Source of the DNA: Ferrovibrio sp046297595
GTDB lineage: Bacteria > Pseudomonadota > Alphaproteobacteria > Ferrovibrionales > Ferrovibrionaceae
Assembly: GCF_046297595.1 (NCBI RefSeq)
Contig: NZ_JBKBHT010000003.1
Location: 496,001-560,000 of the forward strand
Direction: 5' to 3'
Length of the DNA stretch: 64,000 bases
In this document: piece after piece, positions 51,417-61,008 of the stretch
Layout of the letters: every line of letters begins with the position of its first letter
Position numbering within the stretch: position 1 is the stretch's first letter
Program-made: the position numbers and the translations under genes
Notes under the pieces: model-generated
Databases searched by the model: none
Told to the model about the DNA's origin: nothing
What the model saw: the letters and a program-made list of their open reading frames with translations, nothing else

Positions 51417-53693
51417 ATGAGCGAATCGAAAAGCCCGTCACTTTACGACGACGCCCTCGAATTCCACAAAATGGGCCAGCCCGGCAAGCTGGAGGTCGTG
51501 CCGACCAAGCCGATGGCCACCACCCGCGACCTCAGCCTGGCCTACAGCCCGGGCGTCGCCGCTCCCTGCCTGGAAATCCAGAAGGACCCCGACACCGCCT
51601 ACGACTATACCTCGCGCGGGAATATGGTGGCGGTGATCTCGAACGGCACCGCCGTGCTGGGTCTGGGCAATCTCGGCGCGCTGGCGGGCAAGCCGGTGAT
51701 GGAAGGCAAGGCGGTGCTGTTCAAGCGCTTCGCCGATGTCGACTGCATCGACCTTGAGGTCGATACCGAGAGTGTCGACGAATTCGTCAACTGCGTGCGC
51801 TTCCTCGGCCCCAGCTTCGGCGGCATCAACCTGGAAGACATCAAGGCGCCGGAATGCTTCGTGATCGAGCAGCGCCTGCGCGAGCTGATGGACATTCCGA
51901 TCTTCCATGACGACCAGCACGGCACGGCGATCATCGCCGCCGCCGGCATGATCAACGCCCTGCAGCTCACCGGCCGCGACATCAAGGATGCCAAGATGGT
52001 GGTGAACGGCGCGGGTGCCGCCGGCATCGCCTGCACCGAGCTGATGAAGGCGATGGGGATGCGGCATGAGAATGTCATCCTCTGCGACACCAAGGGCGTG
52101 GTCTATCAGGGCCGCACCGACGGCATGAACCAGTGGAAGTCGGCCCATGCCGTGAAAACCGACGCGCGCAGCCTGGAAGACGCCATGAAGGGTGCCGACG
52201 TGTTCTTCGGCCTCTCGGCCAAGGGCGCGGTGACGCCCGACATGCTGCGCTCGATGGCGGCCAACCCGATCGTCTTCGCCATGGCCAACCCGGATCCGGA
52301 AATTACCCCGGAAGACGCGCTGGCCACGCGCGGCGACGTGATCATGGCCACCGGCCGTTCGGATTACCCGAACCAGGTGAACAACGTTCTGGGCTTCCCC
52401 TACATCTTCCGCGGCGCGCTGGACGTGCGGGCGAAGACGATCAACGACGAGATGAAGATCGCGGCGGCAGAGGCCATCGCCATGCTGGCGCGCCAGGACG
52501 TGCCCGACGAGGTCGCCGCCGCCTACAAGGGCGACCGCCCGAAATACGGCCCCGGCTACATCATCCCCTCGCCCTTCGATCCGCGCCTGATCGTCGACGT
52601 GCCGCTGGCGGTTGCCAAGGCCGCCGTGAAATCGGGCGTGGCGCGCAAGCCGATCACCGACTGGGCGGCCTATGCCGCCGAGTTGCGCGCGCGGCTGAAC
52701 CCCACCGTGGGCAGCCTGCAGATCTTCTTCGACCAGGTGGTGGCGAATCCCAAGCGCGTGGTGTTCGCCGAAGGCGAGGAAGAGACCGTGATCCGCGCAG
52801 CGCTGGCCTTCCGCGATGCCGGCTATGGCACGCCGGTACTGATCGGCCGCAGCGAGCGCATCGAGGCGACCATGCAGGCCATCGGCCTGAAGAACCTGGA
52901 TGGCTGCGAAATCCACAATGCCCGCATCAGCGAGCATAACGCGCGCTATACCGAGTTCCTCTACAGGCGCCACCAGCGCCGCGGCATGCTGCAGCGCGAC
53001 GCGCAACGGCTGGTCAACCTGGACCGCAACGTGTTCGGCGCCTGCATGGTGGCCAACGGCCATGCCGATGCGATGATCACCGGCGTGACGCGCACCTATT
53101 CGGTGAGTTACGACGGCATCCGCATGGCGATCGACGCCCAGCGCGGCCAGCGCGTGATGGGGCTTTCGATCATCGTGGCCAAGGGCCGCACGGTGTTCAT
53201 GGCCGACACCACCATCACCGAACTGCCCGAGGCGAAGGACCTCTGCCAGATCGCGGTGCAGGCGGCCGGCGTAGCGCGCCAGATGGGCCACGAGCCGCGC
53301 GTGGCCCTACTGTCGCATTCCAATTTCGGCAACGCGCCGGGCGGCGTGGTGGAAAAGGTGCGCCAGGCCGTGATGGAGCTCGACGCGCTGCATGCCGGCG
53401 GCCATGGCGCCGAATTCGAGTATGACGGCGAGATGTCGGCGGCGGCAGCACTCAATCCCGACCTGATGAAGATTTATCCCTTCAGCCGCCTGTCGGGCCC
53501 CGCCAACGTGCTGATCATGCCGGGTATTCACTCGGCCCTGCTGTCGTCGCAGTTGCTGCAGGAACTGGGCGGCGGCACGGTGATCGGCCCGCTGCTGATC
53601 GGCCTGGAAAAGCCGGTGCAGATCGCTCAGATGGGCGCCTCTGTGAGCGACATCGTCAACCTCGCCGCCTTGGCTGCTTATAACGCGCGCTAA
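51417..53693 (+). CDS. maeB: NADP-dependent malic enzyme with phosphotransacetylase-like domain
   Basis: 758 residues, near the usual length. The N-terminal half is malic enzyme (AYSPGVAAPCLEIQKDPDTA, VNGAGAAGIACTEL for NADP, FHDDQHGTAI). The C-terminal third (from VVFAEGEEETVIRAALAF to GLEKPVQIAQMGASVSDIVN) is the phosphotransacetylase-like domain common in this class, without known enzyme activity. It converts malate to pyruvate with NADPH production. A terminator follows. Confidence 0.96.
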   Translation: MSESKSPSLYDDALEFHKMGQPGKLEVVPTKPMATTRDLSLAYSPGVAAPCLEIQKDPDTAYDYTSRGNMVAVISNGTAVLGLGNLGALAGKPVMEGKAVLFKRFADVDCIDLEVDTESVDEFVNCVRFLGPSFGGINLEDIKAPECFVIEQRLRELMDIPIFHDDQHGTAIIAAAGMINALQLTGRDIKDAKMVVNGAGAAGIACTELMKAMGMRHENVILCDTKGVVYQGRTDGMNQWKSAHAVKTDARSLEDAMKGADVFFGLSAKGAVTPDMLRSMAANPIVFAMANPDPEITPEDALATRGDVIMATGRSDYPNQVNNVLGFPYIFRGALDVRAKTINDEMKIAAAEAIAMLARQDVPDEVAAAYKGDRPKYGPGYIIPSPFDPRLIVDVPLAVAKAAVKSGVARKPITDWAAYAAELRARLNPTVGSLQIFFDQVVANPKRVVFAEGEEETVIRAALAFRDAGYGTPVLIGRSERIEATMQAIGLKNLDGCEIHNARISEHNARYTEFLYRRHQRRGMLQRDAQRLVNLDRNVFGACMVANGHADAMITGVTRTYSVSYDGIRMAIDAQRGQRVMGLSIIVAKGRTVFMADTTITELPEAKDLCQIAVQAAGVARQMGHEPRVALLSHSNFGNAPGGVVEKVRQAVMELDALHAGGHGAEFEYDGEMSAAAALNPDLMKIYPFSRLSGPANVLIMPGIHSALLSSQLLQELGGGTVIGPLLIGLEKPVQIAQMGASVSDIVNLAALAAYNAR

Positions 53694-53762
53694 TGCGGGC
53701 GTGGGGTGGCGTAGAACGCGCGCTGATCATCAGCACACACCTGTTTATTTGACATTTATTGA

Positions 53763-53795
53763 GCCGCCGCGCCTTGTATCGCGGCGGCTTTTTCT
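53763..53795 (+). terminator. Rho-independent terminator of maeB
   Basis: Perfect 9-bp stem GCCGCCGCG/CGCGGCGGC (53763-53771 and 53780-53788), 8-base loop, followed by a run of five T and CTT. It separates maeB from the binding protein gene. Confidence 0.88.
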
Positions 53796-53829
53796 TACCC
53801 TCCGCGCAGTTTTTGCTGCGGAGTTGATC

Positions 53830-55032
53830 ATGCGCATTCTCGCTTTCCTGGCTGTTGTTTTCCTGTCGCTGAACGCGCGGGCCGAGACAGTTCGCATCGC
53901 CTTCATCGATCCGCTGTCGGGGCCTGCCGCCGCCGTGACCGAGAATGCGCTGAACCACCTGAAATTCATGGCCGAGCGCCTGGCGTCGCCGCAGGCCAGC
54001 TACGAGATCACCGGCTATGACAACAAGCTGAACGCGCAGGAGAGCATCATCCAGGCGCAGAAGGCCATCGATGCCGGCATCCGCATCATCGTGGCAGGCA
54101 ATTCCTCGGCCGCCGCCGGCGCGCTGAACGAATTCATCGCCAAGCATAACGAGCGCTATCCCGACAAAACCGTGCTGTTCCTCAACATCTCGGCGATCGA
54201 TCCGGCGCTGACCAACGAGAAATGCAGCCCGGCGCATTTCCGCTTCGATGCCCATGCCGAGATGAAGATGCTGGCGCTGGCCAAGTTCATCGCCACGCAG
54301 AAACAGATCCGTAAAGTCTACCTGATCAACCAGGATTATTCCTTCGGCCAGGCCGTGCGCGCCGCGGCGCTGAAGATGGTGAAGACCGAACGGCCCGATA
54401 TCGAGATCGTGGGCGACGAGCTGCATCCGCTGGCCAAGATCACCGACTTCGCGCCCTATGTGGCCAAGATCAAGGCCAGTCATGCAGATGGTGTCATTAC
54501 AGGGAACTGGGGCAGCGATCTGGCCCTGCTGCTGAAAAGCGCGGCCGACGCCAACCTGCAGGCCGGCTGGTACACCTATTACGCCAGCGGCATCGGCAGC
54601 CCGACCGCGGTGCGGCAGACCGGCCTGGAGCATCGTGTGTTCGCCGTGATCGAGGGCCATTCCAACATGGTAATGAGCGACGACCTCGACGCGTCATACC
54701 GTGCGCGGTTCGGCGGCAGCTTCAACGTGCCGCGCGCGCGCCTGCTGATGGAAATGCTGAACGATGCCGTGCTGGCGGCCAAAAGCGCCGAACCGCGCAG
54801 GATCGCGCCGCTGCTGGCCAAGGCGCAGCGCAAGACCATGTATGGCGGCATTGCATCGATGCGCGCGCAGGACCATCAGGTGCTGCAGGACCTGGTGATC
54901 GCCTCCTTCGGCCCGCTGGATGCGACGATGAAGTTCGATGAGGAAAAGACCGGCTGGGGCTGGAAGACGGCCGGTGTGGTGAAGGCCGCCGATACCGCGC
55001 TGCCGAGTTCGTGCCGGATGGGCGCGCTGTAA
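53830..55032 (+). CDS. Branched-chain-type ABC substrate-binding protein (paralogue 1)
   Basis: 400 residues from ATG 53830 with a signal peptide (cut near ARA-ET). The LivJ-type fold is clear (VRIAFIDPLSGPAAAVTENA, KVYLINQDYSFGQAVRAAAL, HPLAKITDFAPYVAKIKASH). It is closely related to the binding protein at 57420 and shares a 76-bp identical DNA stretch. The permease and ATPase genes are with the other copy, so this one may be an alternative receptor for the same importer. Convergent to the GntR gene (8 bp). Confidence 0.92.
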   Translation: MRILAFLAVVFLSLNARAETVRIAFIDPLSGPAAAVTENALNHLKFMAERLASPQASYEITGYDNKLNAQESIIQAQKAIDAGIRIIVAGNSSAAAGALNEFIAKHNERYPDKTVLFLNISAIDPALTNEKCSPAHFRFDAHAEMKMLALAKFIATQKQIRKVYLINQDYSFGQAVRAAALKMVKTERPDIEIVGDELHPLAKITDFAPYVAKIKASHADGVITGNWGSDLALLLKSAADANLQAGWYTYYASGIGSPTAVRQTGLEHRVFAVIEGHSNMVMSDDLDASYRARFGGSFNVPRARLLMEMLNDAVLAAKSAEPRRIAPLLAKAQRKTMYGGIASMRAQDHQVLQDLVIASFGPLDATMKFDEEKTGWGWKTAGVVKAADTALPSSCRMGAL

Positions 55033-55039
55033 AACCCGC

Positions 55040-55792
55040 TCACACCATGCCGGTGACGAGGTCGACCGGCTGGTCGAGATCCATGCCGGCTTTCTCGAAG
55101 CCCTTGCGCCAGTCGTCGAGATGGCGGCGCGTCCACAGGCGGCCGAGTTCCCGGTCGCGCCGGCGCAGGGATTCCACCAGCATGCGATGCGCCTCGATCA
55201 GGCGCCGTGTGCCATGTTCGGTGGCGCGCACTGCCACGTTGGTGGTGGGATAGATCAGCATGTTGGACGGCTCGCGCGCCAGTTCCAGCACGCGGTTGCG
55301 GCCGCATTTCTCGAGCAGCAGATGGAATTCGCTGTCCAGCGTGGCGACCGTGACCGGATCGTCCATCGCCGCTTCGGTGGCGGCGATATTGGCATCCAGC
55401 GCCGCGATCTCTTCCGGCGTGGCGCGGTCCACCGCCAGTTCGATGGAGGCGAGGCTGAGCGCCATGGTGGCTTCCCACAATTCGCGGAAACTGACCTGAT
55501 GCAGCATCAGCGCGCGGCTGGCGCGGGTGGCCAGCCGGTCGTAATGCGGCAGGCCGACGGCCAGGCGGCGACTGGAATCGCGATGCACCATGCCGCCCTG
55601 TTCCAGCAGGCGGATGCCTTCGCGCACGGTGGAGCGGTTGACGCCGAACTGGCGCACCAGCTCGGCCTCGGTGCCGATGGGATCGCCGGGGCGCAGGCGG
55701 CCCGACAGAATCTCGCGCTCGATCGCCTCGGCCACCATCTGATAGGCGGGCACCGGCGTGATGCGCGTGAATTTCTCGGCCGTCTCAGACAT
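55040..55792 (-). CDS. GntR-family regulator (FCD/FadR type)
   Basis: 250 residues. Residues about 15-80 are the winged helix-turn-helix (ILSGRLRPGDPIGTEAELVRQFGVNRSTVREGIRLLEQGGMV). Residues about 90-215 are the FCD ligand domain with metal-binding Asp/His positions (LDSEFHLLLEKCGR, EAHRMLV, TRRHLDDWRKG). It is divergent from the secreted hydrolase and binding protein genes; an inverted repeat between them is a likely operator. Confidence 0.93.
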   Translation of the reverse strand: MSETAEKFTRITPVPAYQMVAEAIEREILSGRLRPGDPIGTEAELVRQFGVNRSTVREGIRLLEQGGMVHRDSSRRLAVGLPHYDRLATRASRALMLHQVSFRELWEATMALSLASIELAVDRATPEEIAALDANIAATEAAMDDPVTVATLDSEFHLLLEKCGRNRVLELAREPSNMLIYPTTNVAVRATEHGTRRLIEAHRMLVESLRRRDRELGRLWTRRHLDDWRKGFEKAGMDLDQPVDLVTGMV

Positions 55793-55904
55793 TTACCCCC
55801 CGATCCCGAACCCGATTCCGGCGCGGCCGACACAGCGATTCGCGACCACCGGCAGAATGGGCGATGATCGGCATTTCCGCCAGCCGGGTCCAGCAATTGA
55901 GTGT

Positions 55905-55931
55905 TTGACTTAGGTCGGATTGTCCGACAAT
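55905..55931 (+). promoter_or_regulatory. Hydrolase promoter with GntR-type operator
   Basis: TTGACT (55905-55910) and GACAAT (55926-55931) flank an inverted repeat GTCGGA-TTG-TCCGAC (55914-55928) lying between and over the -10. The spacer is 15 bp (17 if the -10 is shifted). Such a position would give repression by the GntR protein encoded divergently. The reverse-complement core TCGGACAATCCGA resembles the site at 39886-39898 in the TRAP promoter. Confidence 0.65.
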
Positions 55932-55976
55932 CATGGTCGCCAAGCAAAATAAAAATGGTCCAGGGAGGCCACGCTG

Positions 55977-57299
55977 ATGAGAGTGCGCCGTTTCGGGCTG
56001 GCCTTTATGGCCGTCCTCGCCATTGGCTTTGCGTTTCACGTCCCGCTGAGCGGCACAGGACTGAGCGGCACAGGGCCGGCCGGTGCCCGCGCCGCGGAAT
56101 TGCTGCCGCAGGGCGACCCGGCGGCCCTTGGCTTTGCCCCCGACCGTCTGGCCCGCATCACCACCCGTCTGAAAGCCGATTCCGAGGCCGGCGTCATCCC
56201 CGGCGCCGTGCTGCTGATCGCGCGTCAGGGCAAGATCGCCTATTTCGAGGCGATGGGCGTGCGCGACCCGCAGACCAAGGCGGCGATGACGCGGGACACG
56301 ATTTTCCGCATCTATTCGATGACCAAGCCGATCGTGACCGTGGCGGCGATGATGCAGGTGGAAGAAGGCCGCATGGCGCTTGGCGACCCGCTGGCCCGCT
56401 ATATCCCCGCCTACGCCAAGCCGCAGGTGGGCGTGGAAAAGCCCGGCCCCGACGGCAAGCCGGTGCTTGAACTGGTGCCGGCGCAGCGCGCGATCAGCAT
56501 CCAGGACCTGATGCGCCATACTTCGGGCATTACGTATGGCTTTTTCGGCGCCGGCCTGGTGAAGGCGCAGTATCGCGAGGCCGGCGTGATGGACGGCGAA
56601 TTCGACAATGCCGAATTCGCCGAACGCATCGCCAAGCTGCCGCTGGCCTATCAGCCCGGCAAGGTCTGGGATTACAGCCATTCCACCGACATCCTCGGCC
56701 GCGTGATCGAGGTGGTGGACAAGAAGCCGCTGGGCCAGGTGCTGAAGGACCGCGTGCTCGGCCCGCTCGGCATGAAGGACACGGCCTTTTTCGTCACCGA
56801 TGCCGCGAAGCAGCCCCGCGTGGCCGAGCCTTTCCCCGATGACCGCAGCCTGGGCGGCGGCGTGGTGTTCTACGATCCGCGCAAGGCGGGCAAATACGAA
56901 TCCGGCGGCGGCGGCCTGACCGGCACGGCCATGGACTATGCGCGCTTCCTGCAGATGCTGCTGGATGGCGGCACCCAGGGCGGCAAGCGGTATTTGAGCC
57001 CGAAGATGCTGGCCTATATGACATCCGATCACATGGGCAGTGGCATCGTGCCGGGCCCTTACTTCTTGCCCGGCCCCGGCTATGGCTTCGGCCTCGGTTT
57101 CGGCGTGCGCACGGATAGCGGTGTCTCGGCCGATCCCGGCAGCGCCGGCGATTATTACTGGGGCGGCGCCGGCGGCACCTATTTCTGGGTCGACCCGAAG
57201 GAAAAGATGTTCGTCGTGTTCATGATGCAGTCGCCGAAACAGCGCCTGACCTACCGCGCCCTGGTGCGCAACATGGTCTACGCGGCGATGGTGAAGTGA
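55977..57299 (+). CDS. Exported serine hydrolase (beta-lactamase/EstB family)
   Basis: 440 residues from ATG 55977, with GGGAGG in front. The N-terminus is a signal peptide with the repeat SGTGLSGTGPAG. The catalytic Ser-x-x-Lys is S114-M-T-K117 in FRIYSMTKP, the second conserved Tyr is in YSHSTD (Y233) and the KTG-like strand is near YYWGGAGGTYFW. The family includes esterases, D-aminopeptidases and 6-aminohexanoate oligomer hydrolases. Its place before the ABC importer suggests it degrades the compound outside before uptake; this is inference. Confidence 0.9.
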   Translation: MRVRRFGLAFMAVLAIGFAFHVPLSGTGLSGTGPAGARAAELLPQGDPAALGFAPDRLARITTRLKADSEAGVIPGAVLLIARQGKIAYFEAMGVRDPQTKAAMTRDTIFRIYSMTKPIVTVAAMMQVEEGRMALGDPLARYIPAYAKPQVGVEKPGPDGKPVLELVPAQRAISIQDLMRHTSGITYGFFGAGLVKAQYREAGVMDGEFDNAEFAERIAKLPLAYQPGKVWDYSHSTDILGRVIEVVDKKPLGQVLKDRVLGPLGMKDTAFFVTDAAKQPRVAEPFPDDRSLGGGVVFYDPRKAGKYESGGGGLTGTAMDYARFLQMLLDGGTQGGKRYLSPKMLAYMTSDHMGSGIVPGPYFLPGPGYGFGLGFGVRTDSGVSADPGSAGDYYWGGAGGTYFWVDPKEKMFVVFMMQSPKQRLTYRALVRNMVYAAMVK

Positions 57300-57419
57300 G
57301 AGGAAACACACCCCACACGACCTGAACACAGACAGGCAGAACCGAATACAGGAATTCGCCGCTAGACCGGCGGATCGGCGGACCGGAAGCCGCCGCGACA
57401 TAACTGGATGGAGGAAACA

Positions 57420-58670
57420 ATGCCGACTCGTCGTTATGGGACAGGCCTGGCCATTGCCGCGCTTGCGGCCGGCCTGGGGCTGGCAGCACCGGCCTGGTCG
57501 CAGGTGAAAATCGCGTTCATCGATCCGCTTTCCGGCGCCATGGCGCCGATCGGCGAGCATGGCGTGAAGCATTTCCAGTACATGATCGACAAGATCAACG
57601 CCAAGGGCGGGGTGAACGGCCAGAAGATGGAGCTGATCACCTTCGACAACAAGCTCAGCCCGCAGGAAACCGTGATCGCGGCGCAGAAGGCCATCGATGC
57701 CGGCGCCCGCATCCTTACGCTCGGCAACGGCTCAGGCGCGGCGGCGGCGATGATCGACTTCGTGAACAAGCATAACGACCGCAATCCCGGCAAGGAGGTG
57801 GTCTACCTCAACTACGCCGCGGTCGACCCGGCCTTCACCAACGACAAATGCAGCTACTGGCATTTCCGCTGGGATGCGCATAGCGACATCAAGATGCAGG
57901 CCCTGACCAGCTACATGAAGGGCAAGCCCAGCATCAAGAAGGTCTACCTGATCAACCAGGATTATTCCTTCGGCCATGCGGTGCGCAAGGCGGCCAACGA
58001 GATGCTGAAGGCCAAGCGCTCCGACATCCAGATCGTGGGCGACGAGCTGCATCCGCTGGCCAAGATCACCGACTTCGCGCCCTATGTGGCCAAGATCAAG
58101 GCCAGCGGCGCCGACAGCGTGATCACCGGCAACTGGGGCAGCGACATCGCCCTGCTGCTGAAGGCCGCCGCCGACGCCAACCTGCAGGTCGACTGGTATA
58201 CCTATTATGCCGGCGGCGCAGGCGGACCGACCGCGATCAAGCAGACCGGCCTGAAGGACCGCGTGTTCCAGATCACGGAAGGCCTGGCCAACATCAACAC
58301 GCCGGAGAACTACGCCTGGGAAGAAGACTTCCGCAAGAAAAGCGCGGGCCAGGGCTGGTGGTATCCGCGCGTGCGCAACGAGATGGAGATGCTGGCGCGG
58401 GCCATGAACGAGGCCAAGTCCAACGACCCGAAGGTGTTCGCCGAGAAGCTGCGCGGCATGAAGTACAAGAACATCTACGGCAAGGAGACCTACATGCGCG
58501 CGGAAGACCATCAGTTCTTCCAGGACATCTACATCTCGGCTCTGACTCCTTTGGCGGGCGACATGAAATTCGACGAAGAGAAGAGCGGCTGGGGCTGGAA
58601 GCTGTTCGCGACGGTGCCGATGGCCAATACTGACGTGCCCACCACCTGCAAGATGGCCAAGCCGAGCTGA
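57420..58670 (+). CDS. Branched-chain-type ABC substrate-binding protein (paralogue 2)
   Basis: 416 residues from ATG 57420, preceded by GGAGGAAACA. Signal peptide cleaved near AWS-QV. LivJ-type fold (IAFIDPLSGAMAPIGEHGVK, KVYLINQDYSFGHAVRKAAN, ITGNWGSDIALLLKAAADAN). It is the receptor of the LivHMGF-type system downstream. Two cysteines (NDKCS, TTCK) may form a disulfide. It is paralogous to the protein at 53830. An attenuator-like terminator follows. Confidence 0.95.
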   Translation: MPTRRYGTGLAIAALAAGLGLAAPAWSQVKIAFIDPLSGAMAPIGEHGVKHFQYMIDKINAKGGVNGQKMELITFDNKLSPQETVIAAQKAIDAGARILTLGNGSGAAAAMIDFVNKHNDRNPGKEVVYLNYAAVDPAFTNDKCSYWHFRWDAHSDIKMQALTSYMKGKPSIKKVYLINQDYSFGHAVRKAANEMLKAKRSDIQIVGDELHPLAKITDFAPYVAKIKASGADSVITGNWGSDIALLLKAAADANLQVDWYTYYAGGAGGPTAIKQTGLKDRVFQITEGLANINTPENYAWEEDFRKKSAGQGWWYPRVRNEMEMLARAMNEAKSNDPKVFAEKLRGMKYKNIYGKETYMRAEDHQFFQDIYISALTPLAGDMKFDEEKSGWGWKLFATVPMANTDVPTTCKMAKPS

Positions 58671-58687
58671 AGCGCTTGCCTGACGCG

Positions 58688-58725
58688 CGGCCCCGGGTGA
58701 AAACCGGGGCCGTGGCGTCCTTTTT
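58688..58725 (+). terminator. Terminator or attenuator between binding protein and permease genes
   Basis: 9-bp perfect stem CGGCCCCGG/CCGGGGCCG (58688-58696, 58704-58712), then eight bases later a TTTTT. Partial termination here would give more binding protein than permease, as is common in ABC operons. Confidence 0.6.
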
Positions 58726-58764
58726 GTCGTATCGTTGCCGGGTTGGGAATTACGGGGGCGTTTC

Positions 58765-59715
58765 TTGCTGGAACTGGTGATCTTCTCCACGCTGAACGGC
58801 GTGCTCTACGGCATGCTGCTGTTTCTCCTGGCCAGTGGCCTGACACTGATCTTCTCGATGATGGGCGTGCTGAATTTCGCCCATGCCAGCTTCTACATGC
58901 TGGGCGCCTATTTCGGCTTCCAGATCAGCCAGTGGCTCAATTTCTGGGTCGCGCTGATCGTCGCGCCGGTGCTGGTCGGCCTGATCGGCGCGGGCGTCGA
59001 GCGCTGGGGCCTGCGCACCGTGCATAAATGGGGCCATGTACCCGAACTGCTGTTCACCTTTGGCCTCGCCTTCGTGATCGAGGAACTGGTGCAGATGATC
59101 TGGGGCAAGCTGCCCGTGGATTACCGCGTGCCCGAGGCGCTGGATTTCTCCGCCTTCACGCTGTTCGAGACCACTTACCCGGCCTTCCGCATGTTCATGC
59201 TGCTGATCTCGGTGGCGATCTTCGTCGTGCTGCTGCTGGTGCTGACGCGCTCGCGCACCGGCCTGATCATCCAGGCCGCGCTGACCCACCCCAACATGGT
59301 GGCGATGCTGGGCCATAACGTGCCGCGCGTCTTCATGCTGGTCTTCGGCTGCGGCTGCGGCCTGGCGGCGATTGCCGGCGTGATCGCCGGGCCGGCCCTG
59401 GTGACCCAGCCGAGCATGGCCCATGTGCTGGGCCCGATCCTGTTCGTGGTGGTGGTGTTCGGCGGGCTGGGTTCGCTGCCCGGCGCCTTCATCGCCTCGC
59501 TGCTGATCGGCCTGATCCAGACCTTTGCCATTGCCATCAACTATTCGCTGGGCGACATGCTGACCGCGCTTGGCATGGCGCGGCCGGTGCAGGGCATGCT
59601 GAACGACCTCTGGCAGGTGACCGTGGCGCAGATCGGCCCGGTGGTGCCGTATCTGATGCTGGTGCTGATTCTGATCTTCCGGCCCACGGGCCTGATGGGC
59701 ACGCGGGAGACCTGA
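58765..59715 (+). CDS. livH: Branched-chain-type ABC permease (LivH)
   Basis: 316 residues from TTG 58765 (after GGGGG); a second TTG at 58735 is the longer alternative. About eight membrane helices. SGLTLIFSMMGVLNFAHASFYMLGAY is the LivH signature, and FGGLGSLPGAFIASLLIGL is the EAA-like loop that meets the ATPase. It pairs with LivM in the inner membrane. Confidence 0.93.
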   Translation: MLELVIFSTLNGVLYGMLLFLLASGLTLIFSMMGVLNFAHASFYMLGAYFGFQISQWLNFWVALIVAPVLVGLIGAGVERWGLRTVHKWGHVPELLFTFGLAFVIEELVQMIWGKLPVDYRVPEALDFSAFTLFETTYPAFRMFMLLISVAIFVVLLLVLTRSRTGLIIQAALTHPNMVAMLGHNVPRVFMLVFGCGCGLAAIAGVIAGPALVTQPSMAHVLGPILFVVVVFGGLGSLPGAFIASLLIGLIQTFAIAINYSLGDMLTALGMARPVQGMLNDLWQVTVAQIGPVVPYLMLVLILIFRPTGLMGTRET

Positions 59716-59718
59716 GCC

Positions 59719-61008
59719 ATGGCGATTTCCGCGATGACCAAACCCGCCTCCCTGCCGCTCGATCTGCTGCGCCGCTATGGCATCTGGCTGCTGGCCGCAG
59801 CCGTTATGATCGTGCTGCCGAAAATCTTCACCTCGGGCGCAGCACTCACCACCATGTGCCTGATGGGCATCATGATCGTGTTTTCGCTCAGCTATAACAT
59901 GCTGCTGGGCCAGACCGGCATGCTCAGCTTCGGCCATGCCGTCTATTACGGCCTGGGCGGCTTCCTGGCGGTGCATGCGATGAACGTGATCGCCGCCGAC
60001 AAGTTGCCGATCCCCCTGCCCGTGCTGCCGTTGGCGGGCGGGTTGATGGGGCTGGTCTTCGGCATCATTTTCGGCGCCGTCTCGACCCGGCGCGCCGGCA
60101 CCGTCTTCGCCATGATCTCGCTGGGCCTGGGCGAGCTGATCGCCTCGCTGTCGCTGATCCTGCGCGGCTTCTTCGGCGGCGAGGAAGGCATCACGGCCAA
60201 CCGCACCAAGATGCTCACCCTGTTCAACGTGCGCTTCGGGCCGCAGATCGAGGTCTATTACCTGATCGCCGCCTGGTGCTTTGTGTGTATCGTGCTGATG
60301 TTCGCCTTCACCCGCACGCCGCTGGGCCGCATGTGCAACGCGGTACGCGAGAATCCCGAACGCGCCGAATTCATCGGCTATTCCACCCAGATGGTGCGCT
60401 TCATCGCCTTCTGCATCTCGGGCTTCTTCGCTGGCATCGCCGGCGGCCTGGCCGCGATCAACTTCGAGCTGATGAATGCCGTGAACATCTCGGGCGCGCA
60501 GTCGGGCGTGGTGCTGCTGATGGCCTATATCGGCGGCATCGGGCATTTCTTCGGGCCGATCCTGGGCGCCGTGCTGGTCACGCTGCTGCAGGTGATGCTG
60601 TCCGACATCACCGGGGCGTGGATGCTGTATTTCGGCCTGATCTTCATCGGCATGGTGATGTTCGCGCCGGGCGGTATGGCCGGCCTGATCATGCTGCACC
60701 AGCCGCTGTGGCAGCGCGGCACGCTGCTGCGTGTGCTGCCGCATTACGCCGTGATGGCCGTGCCGGCCCTGATGGGCCTGGCCGGCCTGACCCTGCTGAT
60801 CGAAACCGCGCATCACCAGATGGTGAAGGCGGCCACCGACGGTCCGGCCATGGCGATGCTGGGCATTGCCTTCGCCTCCAATACCGCGCCGCCCTGGATC
60901 GCAGCGCTCGCCTTGCTCGGCGCGGGAATCTGGCTCGGCCGGTTCTATGGCCCGAGACTGGCTGCGGCCTATTCGGAAGCCGCCCATGGTAAGGAGGCGG
61001 TGCGATGA
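59719..61008 (+). CDS. livM: Branched-chain-type ABC permease (LivM)
   Basis: 429 residues. The core NMLLGQTGMLSFGHAVYYGLGGFLAVHAM and AYIGGIGHFFGPILGAVLVTLLQV match LivM. The C-terminal 100 residues after the core are a further hydrophobic region with three more helices than usual (TLLRVLPHYAVMAVPALMGL, MAMLGIAFASNTAPP), making it longer than E. coli LivM's core. Its stop overlaps livG (ATGA). Confidence 0.94.
   Translation: MAISAMTKPASLPLDLLRRYGIWLLAAAVMIVLPKIFTSGAALTTMCLMGIMIVFSLSYNMLLGQTGMLSFGHAVYYGLGGFLAVHAMNVIAADKLPIPLPVLPLAGGLMGLVFGIIFGAVSTRRAGTVFAMISLGLGELIASLSLILRGFFGGEEGITANRTKMLTLFNVRFGPQIEVYYLIAAWCFVCIVLMFAFTRTPLGRMCNAVRENPERAEFIGYSTQMVRFIAFCISGFFAGIAGGLAAINFELMNAVNISGAQSGVVLLMAYIGGIGHFFGPILGAVLVTLLQVMLSDITGAWMLYFGLIFIGMVMFAPGGMAGLIMLHQPLWQRGTLLRVLPHYAVMAVPALMGLAGLTLLIETAHHQMVKAATDGPAMAMLGIAFASNTAPPWIAALALLGAGIWLGRFYGPRLAAAYSEAAHGKEAVR

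Noticed and set aside
58750..60987. 745-codon open frame on the minus strand across livH and livM
   Set aside because: It is the antisense shadow of two well-supported permease genes; the product is a His/Gln-rich low-complexity string with no family features.
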